A stretch of 64,000 nucleotides of DNA from Fervidobacterium pennivorans (GCF_001644665.1 NZ_CP011393.1:1262001-1326000), one strand, 5' to 3'; positions 8,466 to 17,820 are shown, counted from the stretch's first letter. Notes: generated by a model not told the origin, from the sequence alone. Program-made: numbers and translations.

Positions 8466-9350
8466 TTACTCTTCTCCGATGTATTTCTTAACAAAATTTG
8501 GAAGCGCAAATGCAGCTTTGTGAATTTCCTCGTTGTAGTATCTCAATGGTTCTTTGAAGTTTCTTACTTTTTCTGGGTTGTAGTCTTTTATTGGGTCCAA
8601 ACCGGCTTTTGACGCATACGTATAGCTCCAAATTCCACCGGGATATGTTGGCATAAAGCCAAGGTACATCTTAACCAATGGAAAGTTGGCTTTGATTCTC
8701 TTGTAAGCTGTTGAACCCCATTCCCAGTCGTAAGTCATACCTTCCGTTTGCGCGCAGAGAATACCGTCCTCTTTAAGTGCTTCATTACACGCTTTGTAGA
8801 ACTCAAGTGTGAAGAGGTGTCCGCCTTGTCCAGCTGTCGGGTCTGTCGAGTCGATGATTATAACATCAAATTCGTTCTTAAATTGTCTTACGAATTTTGC
8901 CCCGTCTTCAAAGACCAATTCTACTCTTGGGTCATTGAGTTTTGATGCTGTGTATGGAAGGTATTCCATAGCTGCTCTAACAACCATTTCGTCTATTTCG
9001 CACATGACAACTTTTTCTACGCTTGGGTGTTTCAACACTTCTCTAACACTTCCTCCATCTCCGCCACCGATGACAAGTACTTTCTTTGGATTTGGGTGCA
9101 TGAACATCGGTACGTGAACAAGCATTTCGTGATACATGAATTCGTCAATTTCCGTTGTCATTGTAATACCATCAAGTGCAAATACGCGACCGTAGAAAGG
9201 TGATTCAAAAATATCTATTCTCTGATATGGGCTTTGAGCGGAATAAAGCCATCTGTTTACTTTCATGAATAATCCGCCCGGGTCACGAGAATACCATTCC
9301 ATGTACAACATATGTCTTCCGGGTTTGAGTTCCATCTCTTCCATAGGCAT
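8466..9350 (-). CDS. speE: Spermidine synthase (polyamine aminopropyltransferase)
   Basis: SpeE transfers the aminopropyl group of decarboxylated SAM to putrescine or a similar amine. The SAM-binding region VLVIGGGDGGSVREVL and the catalytic region IIDSTDPTAGQG are present. The N-terminal beta domain with the YQRIDIFES motif is complete. Its 294 residues match the Thermotoga enzyme class, which also makes longer or branched polyamines. The ATG at 9350 has GGAGGAGGGA directly upstream. It lies 63 nt after speD in the same direction, so the pair makes and uses the aminopropyl donor. Confidence 0.96.
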   Translation of the reverse strand: MPMEEMELKPGRHMLYMEWYSRDPGGLFMKVNRWLYSAQSPYQRIDIFESPFYGRVFALDGITMTTEIDEFMYHEMLVHVPMFMHPNPKKVLVIGGGDGGSVREVLKHPSVEKVVMCEIDEMVVRAAMEYLPYTASKLNDPRVELVFEDGAKFVRQFKNEFDVIIIDSTDPTAGQGGHLFTLEFYKACNEALKEDGILCAQTEGMTYDWEWGSTAYKRIKANFPLVKMYLGFMPTYPGGIWSYTYASKAGLDPIKDYNPEKVRNFKEPLRYYNEEIHKAAFALPNFVKKYIGEE

Positions 9351-9413
9351 TCCCTCCTCCTTTTCCTTATATTTTATTTAGCTTTCCCGCGTCATACAAT
9401 TCACACGTATCAA

Positions 9414-9836
9414 TTAAAGACTGACAACTGCCTGTTCGTTTTCGTCAACAACGGCTTTGTGAGATGCAGTCTCAGGAATGCCTATTTCGTCGTATCTGCC
9501 TCTTAAGTGTTCAACAACATGCACTCTCTGAGATCTGAAAACTTTCTTGAGATATGTGAAAGCCTTCCACGGGTCTACATGGTCACCACAAGTAAATAGG
9601 TCAACGGCTGCATAACCGTATTCTGGCCATGTGTGAATTGTCAAGTGAGACTCACTGACAACAACTACACCGCTCACTCCATAGGGGAGGAACCGGTGGA
9701 AAGATGAGTTGACGATGGTTGCTCCGGTTTCGTATGCAGCCTGCTTCATGTGAAACTCGATAGCATCGATGTTGTCAAGTATTTCTTTGTCACAGTCGTA
9801 GAATTCCGCAATGATGTGTCTGCCCAAGCTTTTCAT
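9414..9836 (-). CDS. speD: S-adenosylmethionine decarboxylase proenzyme
   Basis: SpeD makes decarboxylated SAM, the aminopropyl donor for SpeE. The proenzyme cleaves itself between Glu62 and Ser63 in the motif [12 protein letters not shown], leaving a pyruvoyl group at Ser63. His68 and Cys83 (FTCGD) are the other expected catalytic residues. At 140 residues it is the short prokaryotic form. The ATG follows a GGGAGGG site. Two matching palindromes lie upstream, so its transcription is probably regulated. Confidence 0.97.
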   Translation of the reverse strand: MKSLGRHIIAEFYDCDKEILDNIDAIEFHMKQAAYETGATIVNSSFHRFLPYGVSGVVVVSESHLTIHTWPEYGYAAVDLFTCGDHVDPWKAFTYLKKVFRSQRVHVVEHLRGRYDEIGIPETASHKAVVDENEQAVVSL

Positions 9837-10137
9837 CGCAATCCCTCCCCGACAAAAGATTTTTTTCTTGATTATTACTAATACTTTCGAATGTTCACTT
9901 AAGTAGACAAACTTTTTTCATATACATTGGCATGTCTATTTAAATGAACACAATGCGTCAGTATTGCGAACAATATTATATACCCCCTTTCGGGATTTTT
10001 TAGTTAAGAGAAAGTAACAATTTGTGTAATTTTTAAGCACTAAATATGAGTTGAATGAAGGGACAGATTATAATATTTTGCCTTGGGGTTAATGATAACG
10101 ATTTAAAATAGACGATATTTGAAAGGAGAGGTGGCTT
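9837..10137. other. Divergent intergenic region between speD and the queuosine transporter
   Basis: Besides the operator pair, a plus-strand TATAAT lies at 10069-10074 without a good -35. I looked for a preQ1 riboswitch before the transporter and did not see one. No gene is visible. Confidence 0.6.
9892..9950. promoter_or_regulatory. Pair of 18-bp palindromic operators upstream of speD
   Basis: Site 1 (9892-9909) is TGTTCACTTAAGTAGACA and site 2 (9933-9950) is TGTCTATTTAAATGAACA. Site 2 is the reverse complement of site 1 with two mismatches, and each is itself nearly palindromic. They are 41 bp apart, close to four helical turns. The XRE-cupin protein is the obvious candidate to bind them. 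Confidence 0.65.
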
Positions 10138-10728
10138 GTGGACAGACAGGAGAGAAGCGCTATGATTTTAACAACTTTGTTTATCACCGGAATTGTTATC
10201 TCAAACGTTATTGCGGCAAAGGTTATTAAACTCGGAGTGTTTTTGTTTCCAGCATCGATTATTAGCTATACTTTTACGTTTATAATTGCAAACATGATGT
10301 CTGATGTAGTTGGTAAAGAGCGTTCGAAATTTTTGGTTTTCATGGGTTTCCTAGCTCAAGCAGTTGCGAGCGGATTGATTTTATTTGGTTTATTTCTTCC
10401 ATCTGCGGACATAAATAGAGCTGAAGCGTACCGTTTGATTTTGGGAATCAACTGGAGATTTACACTTGCTAGTTTGTCCGCATACGGAACTTCTCAGTTG
10501 ATAAATTATTATATATTCAATTCAAGGTTCTTCAAAAAAGCATCTACTGCAAATCTTATCTCTGTTCTTGTTGCACAATTTTTCGATACACTGATATTCA
10601 CGCTTGTCGCATTTATTGGTGTTTACGACCGCTTGTTTAATATGGTGTTGTCTCAGTATGTTATAAAGATTATAATAGTAGTGGTAACCAACCCAATATT
10701 TTTGTTGACCAAAAAAATGAAAGGTTAA
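10138..10728 (+). CDS. Queuosine precursor transporter, YhhQ/VUT family
   Basis: This 196-residue membrane protein has about six hydrophobic segments. It carries the family's early motif SNVIAAKV, then PASIISYTFTFIIANMMSDVVG, and late AQFFDTLIFT. Members import queuine, preQ0 or preQ1 for tRNA queuosine synthesis; the substrate here is not determined. The GTG start has AAGGAGAGG upstream. It stands alone, 50 nt before the lipoate-type ligase gene. I place it in the YhhQ (DUF165) family from motif layout. Confidence 0.85.
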   Translation: MDRQERSAMILTTLFITGIVISNVIAAKVIKLGVFLFPASIISYTFTFIIANMMSDVVGKERSKFLVFMGFLAQAVASGLILFGLFLPSADINRAEAYRLILGINWRFTLASLSAYGTSQLINYYIFNSRFFKKASTANLISVLVAQFFDTLIFTLVAFIGVYDRLFNMVLSQYVIKIIIVVVTNPIFLLTKKMKG

Positions 10729-10778
10729 GCTTAAAGTGCTAAGAAAGAGGCTTCAAAGTTTTTAAAGGAGTTGATAAG

Positions 10779-11540
10779 TTGTACGTTTTTGAAACTTATG
10801 GGTTAAACGGCTCAAAAAATATGGCAGTTGATGTTGCGCTTGGTCAAGTTGTGAATGAGCTAAACGATGTGATTCTTAGGTTCTATACATGGGAACGGCC
10901 AACGCTTTCTCTTGGTAAGCATCAGAAGGCAAAGGATGTAGATTTTGATTATCTTGAAGAGAATGGGTTTGATATTGTCCGGAGGCCATCCGGTGGACGA
11001 GCAGTTCTACATTGGGATGAAGTAACTTATTCGATAATTATTCCTCGAGGTCATGAGCTTTTCAAATTTGGAGTGCTTGAATTGTATAACTTGATTTCTA
11101 AAATCATCGTAGCTGGATTGAATAAACTGGGGTATCCTGTAGAATTAACAACGGGAAAAAACAAGCCATCCAGTCACATTTGTTTTCAAGTTCCTTCTGC
11201 CTATGAAATAACATTGAATGGTAAAAAAGTAGTTGGAAGCGCCCAAACCAGGACGCAAGATTACATACTCCAGCATGGTTCAATAGTGTTAATTCCCCAC
11301 GAGGAAATTAAGCATTGTTTTAAAAACACGAAGACTCTTGATGTACCTTTAATAGGACTCTATGACCATGCATATAATGAATTTTCGCAGATAGTTGAAA
11401 GTTTGAAAGGAGCGTTTGAGAACTACTTCGGTAAAGGAACAGAATTCGACGAAAACTTGCAAACGAAGGTTTTGGAAATTAGCACCGGATTTGAGAAAGA
11501 TTTCGTAGTTATAAAAGATGAAATTTTTGCAGAAGGATAG
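10779..11540 (+). CDS. lipM: Octanoyltransferase LipM / lipoate-protein ligase family
   Basis: This enzyme attaches octanoyl or lipoyl groups to carrier proteins. The motif RRPSGGRAVLH (about residues 68-78) and GSAQTR (153-158) define the biotin/lipoate ligase fold. Cys135, in HICFQVPSAYE, matches the position of the acyl-accepting cysteine of LipM, so octanoyl transfer from ACP is more likely than ATP-dependent lipoate ligation. The TTG start has AAAGGAG 8 nt upstream. A LipA partner is not in the window. LplA activity remains possible. Confidence 0.82.
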   Translation: MYVFETYGLNGSKNMAVDVALGQVVNELNDVILRFYTWERPTLSLGKHQKAKDVDFDYLEENGFDIVRRPSGGRAVLHWDEVTYSIIIPRGHELFKFGVLELYNLISKIIVAGLNKLGYPVELTTGKNKPSSHICFQVPSAYEITLNGKKVVGSAQTRTQDYILQHGSIVLIPHEEIKHCFKNTKTLDVPLIGLYDHAYNEFSQIVESLKGAFENYFGKGTEFDENLQTKVLEISTGFEKDFVVIKDEIFAEG

Positions 11541-11587
11541 AAGGAAGTGGGATTATAATCGAGGAAGGAAAAAATCAAAATGTCTCG

Positions 11588-12331
11588 ATGGATGATGAGA
11601 CCTTTGGTGTGTTGTATGTTGTTGGAACGCCGATAGGTAATCTCAAAGATATCTCTTTTAGGGCTCTCGAAATCCTAAAAAATGTAGATTTAATAATTGC
11701 GGAAGACACCCGAAGAACTTCTCATCTGCTCTCTTATTACGGTATCTCCAAACCTATGGAGTCGTTTAACGAGCGAAATTCTTTCAAAAAGATAGACAAC
11801 ATTATTGAGCGTTTGAAATCAGGAATGAAAATTGCCCAAGTTTCTGATGCGGGAATGCCTGTGATTTCAGACCCAGGCTGGAATCTCGTTAAAAGATGCC
11901 ATGAAGAAAAAATAAAGGTGGAAGTAATACCTGGACCAAGCGCTTTGACGAGTGCGGTAGCCATAAGTGGCTTTCCTGGAACTTATTTTTATTTCGTTGG
12001 CTTCATGCCAAAAGATAAGAACAGAAGAAGGCTTCTAAGAAAAATCAAAGATAACGAATTGATTGAACGCTTTGCTTTTTTCGAAAGTCCAGAGAGGTTG
12101 AAAAAAACACTGGAGGATATATACAATATCCTTGGAGATTGCAAAATCTTTATCGCAAGAGAACTTACAAAACTACACGAAGAGCACTTCTACGGAACAG
12201 TTTCTCAGGCATTGAAACATTTTGATAAAGTCAAAGGTGAGATAACGGTTGTCGTAGAAAAGCTAGAAGCCACAGAAATCCCAGAAGGTGAGGAAAGCCA
12301 GGATTTGGGATCTGGTGAATATATACGATAG
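11588..12331 (+). CDS. rsmI: 16S rRNA (cytidine1402-2'-O)-methyltransferase
   Basis: RsmI methylates the ribose of C1402 in 16S rRNA using SAM. The N-terminus LYVVGTPIGNL is diagnostic, followed by AEDTRRT, SDAGMPVISDPG and the HEEHFYG region near the end. The length (247 residues) is slightly shorter than the E. coli enzyme. The start is uncertain: the ATG at 11588 has only GAGGAAGGA at about 18 nt, while an ATT at 11552 sits 7 nt after AAGGAAGTGG in the same frame. It is followed 20 nt later by rsmD, another 16S methylase. Confidence 0.93.
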   Translation: MDDETFGVLYVVGTPIGNLKDISFRALEILKNVDLIIAEDTRRTSHLLSYYGISKPMESFNERNSFKKIDNIIERLKSGMKIAQVSDAGMPVISDPGWNLVKRCHEEKIKVEVIPGPSALTSAVAISGFPGTYFYFVGFMPKDKNRRRLLRKIKDNELIERFAFFESPERLKKTLEDIYNILGDCKIFIARELTKLHEEHFYGTVSQALKHFDKVKGEITVVVEKLEATEIPEGEESQDLGSGEYIR

Positions 12332-12351
12332 AGCTATAGGAGAGAAATTGT

Positions 12352-12888
12352 ATGCTCAAAATCGAGACAGGGGAACTGAAAGGTAGGACGGTCGATACTG
12401 TCCCAGACCCAAGAACAAGATATACATCAGCGATAATTAGAAGAAGTCTTGCAAACATGGTAGATTTTGAAGGAAAGACTTGCTTAGATGTATGTGCAGG
12501 TAGTGGTATCGTTGGTGTTGAGATGCTAAGTAATGGAGCACGGCATGTAACTTTTGTTGATGTTTCTGGTCTATCTATATCAACGATAAAAAGGAACATC
12601 AAAAAGTTAGGACTGGAAGAAAAAGTTGATATAAAGAGAATCGATGCACGCCGGTTTTTAGAATCTTATGCCGGCGTTTTTGATATTATCTATTCTGACC
12701 CTCCATATGAACTGGGAATTGTTAATGAAATTGCCTCGCGTGTTCATAACGTTATGGCTGATAATTCGATTTTCATCCTTCAATGTTCGAAAAGAGAAAA
12801 ACCGAGTGAGAGTGTAATTGAAAAACTGAGAGTCGTAAAAGAAAAAGACTACGGTGATACTTTGTTGATTTTCTTTAAAAAAGCATGA
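12352..12888 (+). CDS. rsmD: 16S rRNA (guanine966-N2)-methyltransferase
   Basis: RsmD methylates G966 of 16S rRNA. It shows the substrate region near TVPDPRTRYTSAIIRRSL, the SAM loop DVCAGSGIVGVE (around residue 50), and the N2-guanine catalytic motif SDPPYELG (around residue 115). The 178 residues form a compact, complete enzyme. The ATG has AGGAGAG upstream. Spacing suggests co-transcription with rsmI. Confidence 0.93.
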   Translation: MLKIETGELKGRTVDTVPDPRTRYTSAIIRRSLANMVDFEGKTCLDVCAGSGIVGVEMLSNGARHVTFVDVSGLSISTIKRNIKKLGLEEKVDIKRIDARRFLESYAGVFDIIYSDPPYELGIVNEIASRVHNVMADNSIFILQCSKREKPSESVIEKLRVVKEKDYGDTLLIFFKKA

Positions 12889-12930
12889 ATTTTGGGAAAG
12901 TTGTGATATAATTATTTAGGGGTGTTAAAT

Positions 12931-13578
12931 ATGCCGCTATCGTTTGCAAAGAAGGAGAAGGAAGTGATAGAGCGCTTACTTGCGCTATCCAAAAAGACAG
13001 TGGAAGCAAGTGTTACATTAAAAGAATTTTTTACTTGTTATTTCGAAGAAAGATGTGACGAAGCTCAGGATTATTTCCGGAGCATTAAACGCATAGAACA
13101 TGAAGCCGATGAGCTAAGGCGTGGGATAATTTCCGATATATACAAGGGATTGTTCTTACCCGACATGCGTGAGGTTATCCATTCTTTGACGGAATCAGTT
13201 GATAAGATTGTTAACAAGTGTGAATCGGTTAGCAAGATTATAGATTACCAACACCCAAAAGTTCCGGATGAACTAAAAGAAAAGCTTATTGGGCAATTGG
13301 AATGTGCTGTAAACGCTGCCGAATCGTTTGTAAAGGCTGTCGAGAAACTTTTTGATAATCTTGATGAAGTACAACATTATGTGGTCGAGGTAGAAAGGTT
13401 CGAACACGAAGAGGATGTACTTGAAGAAGAATTGCTAAGGGCGATATTTGGTAAGGACACGCCTCTTGCTGAAAAGATGCAACTGAAGGAATTAGTAATA
13501 AATATAGGGGACATAGTTGATAGAACGGAAGACGCTTCTGACATATTGGAGGTATTGCTATTAAAGCTTGCGTACTGA
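12931..13578 (+). CDS. DUF47 / PhoU-like helical protein
   Basis: The protein is a predicted all-helical bundle of the DUF47 family (TIGR00153), related to PhoU. It shows RIEHEADELRR early and ERFEHEEDVLEEEL in the second half; these are the paired metal-binding E/D-rich helices. Relatives usually sit next to a Pit phosphate permease and modulate it, but no permease is adjacent here and the pst operon is 48 kb away. The ATG at 12931 has AGGGGTG upstream; a GTG at 12922 overlaps that site. A TATAAT lies at 12907-12912. Confidence 0.85.
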   Translation: MPLSFAKKEKEVIERLLALSKKTVEASVTLKEFFTCYFEERCDEAQDYFRSIKRIEHEADELRRGIISDIYKGLFLPDMREVIHSLTESVDKIVNKCESVSKIIDYQHPKVPDELKEKLIGQLECAVNAAESFVKAVEKLFDNLDEVQHYVVEVERFEHEEDVLEEELLRAIFGKDTPLAEKMQLKELVINIGDIVDRTEDASDILEVLLLKLAY

Positions 13579-13580
13579 AC

Positions 13581-14639
13581 GTGCGCAATTTTTGGTTGAT
13601 ATCCTCTTTGATACTATTAGTCTTATTGATTTCAGGTCTCACTTTAGCTCAGCAAAATGATGATTATGGAGTATATTATGTTTACTATAATTCCCTAGTT
13701 CCAGTTTACAAAACGCTTTATAAAATAGACCCTTTTTTCGAGTATACCAAAGTAGCTGAATATAACTGGAAAAGACCAGAAACGAGACTTGTAGAAATTA
13801 GAAAACCAAAGAATCAAGAACCTTCGGTAATTCTTATACATGGGATAGATCCTAACGAAATAAATGGAGAATGGACAAATTACAAAAAGTACTTTATTGA
13901 TACTTGGAAAAGATGTTTGCCGGAAGAATATGGGCTATATATTTTTGTCTATCCATCTTTAGATATCCCGTTAGAAGAAAGTGCTAAAAAACTTGTGCAA
14001 GAAATTCAAAAGTTAAGTTTAAGCACCGAGCAAAAGCGTTTTAATTTTTACGCCCACAGTATGGGTGGTTTGCTCTTAAGGTATGCTTTGCAAGACACTG
14101 GTTTTACAAATTATGTTGCAAAAATAATTTTTGCTGGAACTCCCCATATTGGTTCGCCATTTGCAAATTTAATTGTAATGAACAAAAAAATCCTAAAACT
14201 GAGAAACGATTGGGATTATCTCAAAATGATTTTGATTAGTGCAAACCTGTCAGGGATATTTATAGAAGCGCCAAACTACACTTATTTACAGTATGGAAGA
14301 GAACATCCCAGTATTCCGGAAACTGTTGAGTTTATGAATTTTGCAAGTTTAATAACAAACACCAATGAACCTATCGTTCAGAATATCTTGAAAACAGAGC
14401 CTTTTTCGAGTGTGGCTATGATTTTTCTGAATTCGGTAAGCAGGGTACTATTCCCAGAAGGGGAATTTACAAAAAATGATGGCATGGTTCCGCTGATTAG
14501 TGCAACCGCTTTTGGGAAGAGCAAAATATTTGAAGGTTTTGACCATTCGGATTTTATTTTGAGTGATATAATTGTAAAGAATGCAATAGAATTTTTCTAT
14601 CCAATCGAGAAACCAGAAAAAGTTTCATGGAAGAATTGA
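13581..14639 (+). CDS. Secreted alpha/beta hydrolase, lipase/PGAP1-like
   Basis: A hydrophobic signal segment (residues 4-23, ending near LAQ) suggests export. The mature part has an oxyanion-type ILIHGID and the nucleophile elbow AHSMGG (GxSxG type), followed by FAGTPHIGSP. This is the pattern of lipases and of the PGAP1-like/DUF676 group. Aspartate and histidine candidates near the end (KNDGMVP, GFDHSDF) complete a triad. A secreted esterase or lipase is the best call; the substrate is unknown. The GTG start lies 3 nt after the DUF47 stop and lacks a clear ribosome site. Confidence 0.78.
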   Translation: MRNFWLISSLILLVLLISGLTLAQQNDDYGVYYVYYNSLVPVYKTLYKIDPFFEYTKVAEYNWKRPETRLVEIRKPKNQEPSVILIHGIDPNEINGEWTNYKKYFIDTWKRCLPEEYGLYIFVYPSLDIPLEESAKKLVQEIQKLSLSTEQKRFNFYAHSMGGLLLRYALQDTGFTNYVAKIIFAGTPHIGSPFANLIVMNKKILKLRNDWDYLKMILISANLSGIFIEAPNYTYLQYGREHPSIPETVEFMNFASLITNTNEPIVQNILKTEPFSSVAMIFLNSVSRVLFPEGEFTKNDGMVPLISATAFGKSKIFEGFDHSDFILSDIIVKNAIEFFYPIEKPEKVSWKN

Positions 14640-14657
14640 AGAAGAAGGTGATGAACA

Positions 14658-15161
14658 TTGCTATCCAAAACCATTAAAAGTGTTAGCTGGACTTTTATAA
14701 TTTTAGTAAGCTTGTTCCTTCTCACTTCATGTTCAATACCATTTATTCCCGAAGTTCCGCCCGCAAGTTACTCGGTTGAGGCGGCTATAAATGTTATTGC
14801 AAATAAGTACATGTTGCTAGATACAGGATGGATAAACGGATTTGGTGACATGGAACTTGGAGAAGGTAGGTATGCAACTTTTGATGGTGTAGATGGATTT
14901 TTAATGGTCTTTAAATACGAAGACCCTGACCAGGCTAAAGCATCGTGGGACAAGATAACAAAAAGATACGGGAATCCGTTTAAGCTGAAGTATTTGAAAA
15001 TAAACATGGGGACTTACGGTGTTTTTACAATCCGTTTGGAGAACACAGATTTGTACTGTTGGTATAAAGAGAATTGGCTATTTGTTATCACAGGTGACAA
15101 GATTGAAAAATTCGTGATGGATGTGAACAATATCTACAAGACTATAAGAACTGCACGATAA
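14658..15161 (+). CDS. Putative lipoprotein of unknown function
   Basis: The first 25 residues are a lipoprotein signal: a basic start, a hydrophobic core and the lipobox LLTSC, with Cys25 as the lipidation site. The remaining 140 residues are predicted to be a mixed alpha/beta domain with several aromatic residues, and I recognise no family. The TTG start has GAAGAAGGTG 8 nt upstream. It lies 18 nt after the secreted hydrolase, so the two envelope proteins probably share a message. Confidence 0.75.
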   Translation: MLSKTIKSVSWTFIILVSLFLLTSCSIPFIPEVPPASYSVEAAINVIANKYMLLDTGWINGFGDMELGEGRYATFDGVDGFLMVFKYEDPDQAKASWDKITKRYGNPFKLKYLKINMGTYGVFTIRLENTDLYCWYKENWLFVITGDKIEKFVMDVNNIYKTIRTAR

Positions 15162-15170
15162 AGGTGCGAT

Positions 15171-15926
15171 ATGAAGTCAATGAATGAGGAGAAGTCAAAA
15201 AAAGTGAATTGGGCAGAAGAAAAGAAGCATATCGACTATTCTATAATCGGAGTAGACGAAGCAGGACGTGGACCTTTGTTCGGACCAGTTGTTGCAGCAG
15301 CGGTTTATTTTGATGAAGGGGTTTATATTGAAGGTATTGCCGATAGTAAGGCTTTGAGTGAGAAACAGCGTGAAGAACTTTACAATGAGATTTTTGCTCG
15401 TGCAAAATTTGGGTTAGGGCTTGCAACACCAGAGGAGATAGATTTATATAACATTTTCCATGCTACTGAACTTGCTATGAATCGTGCACTTGAGATATTA
15501 AGCCAGTTTGTGGAAATCAAAAATGTCTTTGTTGATGGAAAGAATTTGAAATTGAACATTCCAGCGGTCTGTGTTGTTAAGGGGGATTCAAAAATTTACC
15601 AGATATCTGCAGCATCTATTTTGGCGAAAGTTACACGTGATAAAATCATGGAGAAGTTCCATGCTCAGTATCCGGAATATAACTTGATAAAGCACAAAGG
15701 TTACCCTACACAAGAACATTTAGAACTTCTAAGAAAATATGGTCCAACACCTTTTCACAGGTTGAGTTTCGAACCAGTGATTAACCTAGTTTCAAAAGAG
15801 CTTCTTGACGATTGGCTCGACAGGAGATTAATTACTGAACAGAGATACAGGCATCTTCTTAATTTGCTGGAGGTGGATCTCTTTGGTAACACGAGAAGAA
15901 GTAAACGAAAAACCCGAGTCAAATGA
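15171..15926 (+). CDS. rnhB: Ribonuclease HII
   Basis: RNase HII removes RNA from RNA-DNA hybrids and misincorporated ribonucleotides. The family signature [17 protein letters not shown] gives the first metal-binding Asp-Glu pair. FVDGK and the region [21 protein letters not shown] supply the remaining metal-binding acidic residues, and HKGYPT is the usual late motif. Its 251 residues include a short basic C-terminal tail. The ATG has AAGGTG upstream. Its last 44 nt overlap thyX in another frame. Confidence 0.95.
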   Translation: MKSMNEEKSKKVNWAEEKKHIDYSIIGVDEAGRGPLFGPVVAAAVYFDEGVYIEGIADSKALSEKQREELYNEIFARAKFGLGLATPEEIDLYNIFHATELAMNRALEILSQFVEIKNVFVDGKNLKLNIPAVCVVKGDSKIYQISAASILAKVTRDKIMEKFHAQYPEYNLIKHKGYPTQEHLELLRKYGPTPFHRLSFEPVINLVSKELLDDWLDRRLITEQRYRHLLNLLEVDLFGNTRRSKRKTRVK

Positions 15927-16620
15927 ACATAATTTGTTCGAAGCAAGAGTCTTAGATAAAGGTTTTGTTCGTCTTGTTGATATGATGGGTGATGATTACG
16001 CTGCAGTTAAAGCTGCCCGAGTTTCATACGGTCAAGGTCTAAAGACTCCGGAACGAGATAAAGCATTGATATTTTACTTAATGGAACACGGGCATGAAAC
16101 TCCATTTGAACACATTGTTTTCACTTTCCACGTAAAGGCTCCACTTTTTGTTGCAAGGCAATGGTTTAGGCACAGGATAGGCTCGTTCAACGAGATAAGT
16201 CAGCGTTACACGGAGATAAAAGAGGAAGAGTTCTATATTCCCGAAAATGTTCGTGTTAATGTTCCTGAGGACAGACAAAAGGCAGTTCCTGTGGAAGATG
16301 AAGAACTGCTGGAAAAGGTTAAGGGTTTAATGGTAAAATCTTTTGATGACAGCTACAAGGTTTACAAAGAGTTATTGAGTCTAGGTGTTGCTAGGGAACT
16401 AGCAAGAATAGTTCTCCCATTGTCTACATACACGCAGTTTTATTGGACAGTCAATGCGCGAAGTCTTATGAATTTTCTAAACCTTCGCGCAGATTCGCAT
16501 GCTCAATGGGAAATTCAGCAATACGCGATAGCAATTGCGAAAATGTTCAAAGAAAAATGTCCGTGGACGTACGAAGCCTTTACAAAATACGCTTACAGAG
16601 GTGATTTGCTTGAAGCTTAA
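15883..16620 (+). CDS. thyX: FAD-dependent thymidylate synthase
   Basis: ThyX makes dTMP from dUMP using methylenetetrahydrofolate and reduced FAD. The ThyX motif is present as [14 protein letters not shown]. The C-terminal region [10 protein letters not shown] matches the family. The TTG at 15883 is supported by GGAGGTGG at 6 nt and overlaps the end of rnhB. The folD gene two positions downstream supplies the folate side of one-carbon metabolism. At 245 residues it is full length. Confidence 0.96.
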   Translation: MVTREEVNEKPESNEHNLFEARVLDKGFVRLVDMMGDDYAAVKAARVSYGQGLKTPERDKALIFYLMEHGHETPFEHIVFTFHVKAPLFVARQWFRHRIGSFNEISQRYTEIKEEEFYIPENVRVNVPEDRQKAVPVEDEELLEKVKGLMVKSFDDSYKVYKELLSLGVARELARIVLPLSTYTQFYWTVNARSLMNFLNLRADSHAQWEIQQYAIAIAKMFKEKCPWTYEAFTKYAYRGDLLEA

Positions 16621-16966
16621 AGAAGTGTTAGAGCTTGTCGAAGGTAGAGTTGTTGCACCGGAAAATGCAGATTTAGAGATAGAAATTTCTAAGGTTGCAG
16701 CTTCTGACCTGATGAGTGATGTTTTAGCTCTCTCTGAGCCAGGCTCTTTGCTTGTAACAGGACTCGCAACACCGCAATGTGCGAGAACTGCAGGTGTTGT
16801 GGGCATACCGGTAGTTTTGATTGTAAGGAATAGGGATATAATGCCAGAGACAATAAAGGCAGCAGAGCTTTCTGGTGTTGTTTTGTGTGTCACAAAAAAG
16901 GGAATGTACGAAGTTTGTGGTATACTTTACTCCGCAGGTCTTCAACCTGTTTATAACCAAGGTTGA
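16610..16966 (+). CDS. DRTGG-domain protein
   Basis: This 118-residue protein matches the small DRTGG domain that is also found in phosphotransacetylases and near HPr kinase-like proteins. The strand [10 protein letters not shown], then [15 protein letters not shown] and a late [11 protein letters not shown], fit that fold. Its role is unknown; relatives often sit beside redox or signalling genes. The TTG at 16610 overlaps the thyX stop and has GAGGTG at 6 nt; a longer start inside thyX is unlikely. Confidence 0.7.
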   Translation: MKLKEVLELVEGRVVAPENADLEIEISKVAASDLMSDVLALSEPGSLLVTGLATPQCARTAGVVGIPVVLIVRNRDIMPETIKAAELSGVVLCVTKKGMYEVCGILYSAGLQPVYNQG

Positions 16967-16998
16967 AACTTTTGGATTACTTAAGAGGTGGTAGGGTT

Positions 16999-17820
16999 AT
17001 GTTTTTGAATTTGGAACCGCTTTATTCATCAATTGTTGAGAACATAAAGGAACGAGTTTCAAAATTAGCAAGGCCACCGAAGTTGGCTGCTGTTACGTGT
17101 CAGCCTGACCCTTCTACACTGAGTTATTTGAGAAGTCAGGAGAAGCAAGCAAAAAGGTTGGGAATAGAGTTCGCAGTTTACGAAGCACCAAAGGCTTCGG
17201 ATTTAAAACTGCTTTTACCCAAACTTTCTGCGGATGATACAGTCAATGGAATTTTTTTGACCCATCCACTACCATCAGATATTTCAGAATTGGAAGCAGT
17301 TTCTCTGATTTCTCCAGAAAAAGACGTTGAAGGAAGGCATCCCATCAGTCTTGGTAACATTATGTATGATAACCCTATTTTTCCACCATGCACTGCAGAA
17401 GCGGTTTTAAGAATAATAAAATATGTTACGAATCCATCCGGCAAGAGGATAACGGTAGTTGGTAGGAGCGTCACTGTTGGAAAACCTCTTAGCATGTTAC
17501 TTTTGCAAAAAGGTGTAGATGCTACTGTTACCGTTTGTCATTCAAGAACTAAGGACCTTGCTGAAATAACGAAAAACTCAGAAATTGTGGTTGTTGCGAT
17601 AGGAAAAGCAAAAGCACTCGGAAAAGAATACTTCAGTTCAGGGACACTGGTTATAGATGTAGGTATAAACGTTGAGAACGATGAAATATTTGGTGACGTG
17701 GACCCATCAGTTGCTGAGATTTGTGAACTCACACCAGTTCCTGGAGGAGTAGGTAGGATTACGACGCTCGTGTTAATGGAACATACTGTTAAAGCAGCCG
17801 AAATGGCAAGAAAATACTGA
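16999..17820 (+). CDS. folD: FolD-family methylenetetrahydrofolate dehydrogenase, cyclohydrolase residues altered
   Basis: FolD normally oxidises methylene-THF and hydrolyses methenyl-THF. The NAD(P) site TVVGRSVTVGKPL and the C-terminal TPVPGGVGRITT are intact. However, the residues known from E. coli as Lys54, Gln98 and Asp121 appear here as Gln47 (YLRSQ), Thr88 (IFLTHPLP) and Glu111 (KDVEG). Tyr43 of the first motif is kept. Cyclohydrolase activity is therefore in doubt. The ATG at 16999 has AAGAGGTGG upstream; a TTG at 16963 overlapping the previous stop is an alternative. Confidence 0.9.
   Translation: MFLNLEPLYSSIVENIKERVSKLARPPKLAAVTCQPDPSTLSYLRSQEKQAKRLGIEFAVYEAPKASDLKLLLPKLSADDTVNGIFLTHPLPSDISELEAVSLISPEKDVEGRHPISLGNIMYDNPIFPPCTAEAVLRIIKYVTNPSGKRITVVGRSVTVGKPLSMLLLQKGVDATVTVCHSRTKDLAEITKNSEIVVVAIGKAKALGKEYFSSGTLVIDVGINVENDEIFGDVDPSVAEICELTPVPGGVGRITTLVLMEHTVKAAEMARKY

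Noticed and set aside
10080-10137. Possible preQ1 riboswitch before the queuosine transporter
   Set aside because: The short preQ1-I pattern of a GC hairpin followed by an A-rich tail that overlaps the ribosome site is not present.
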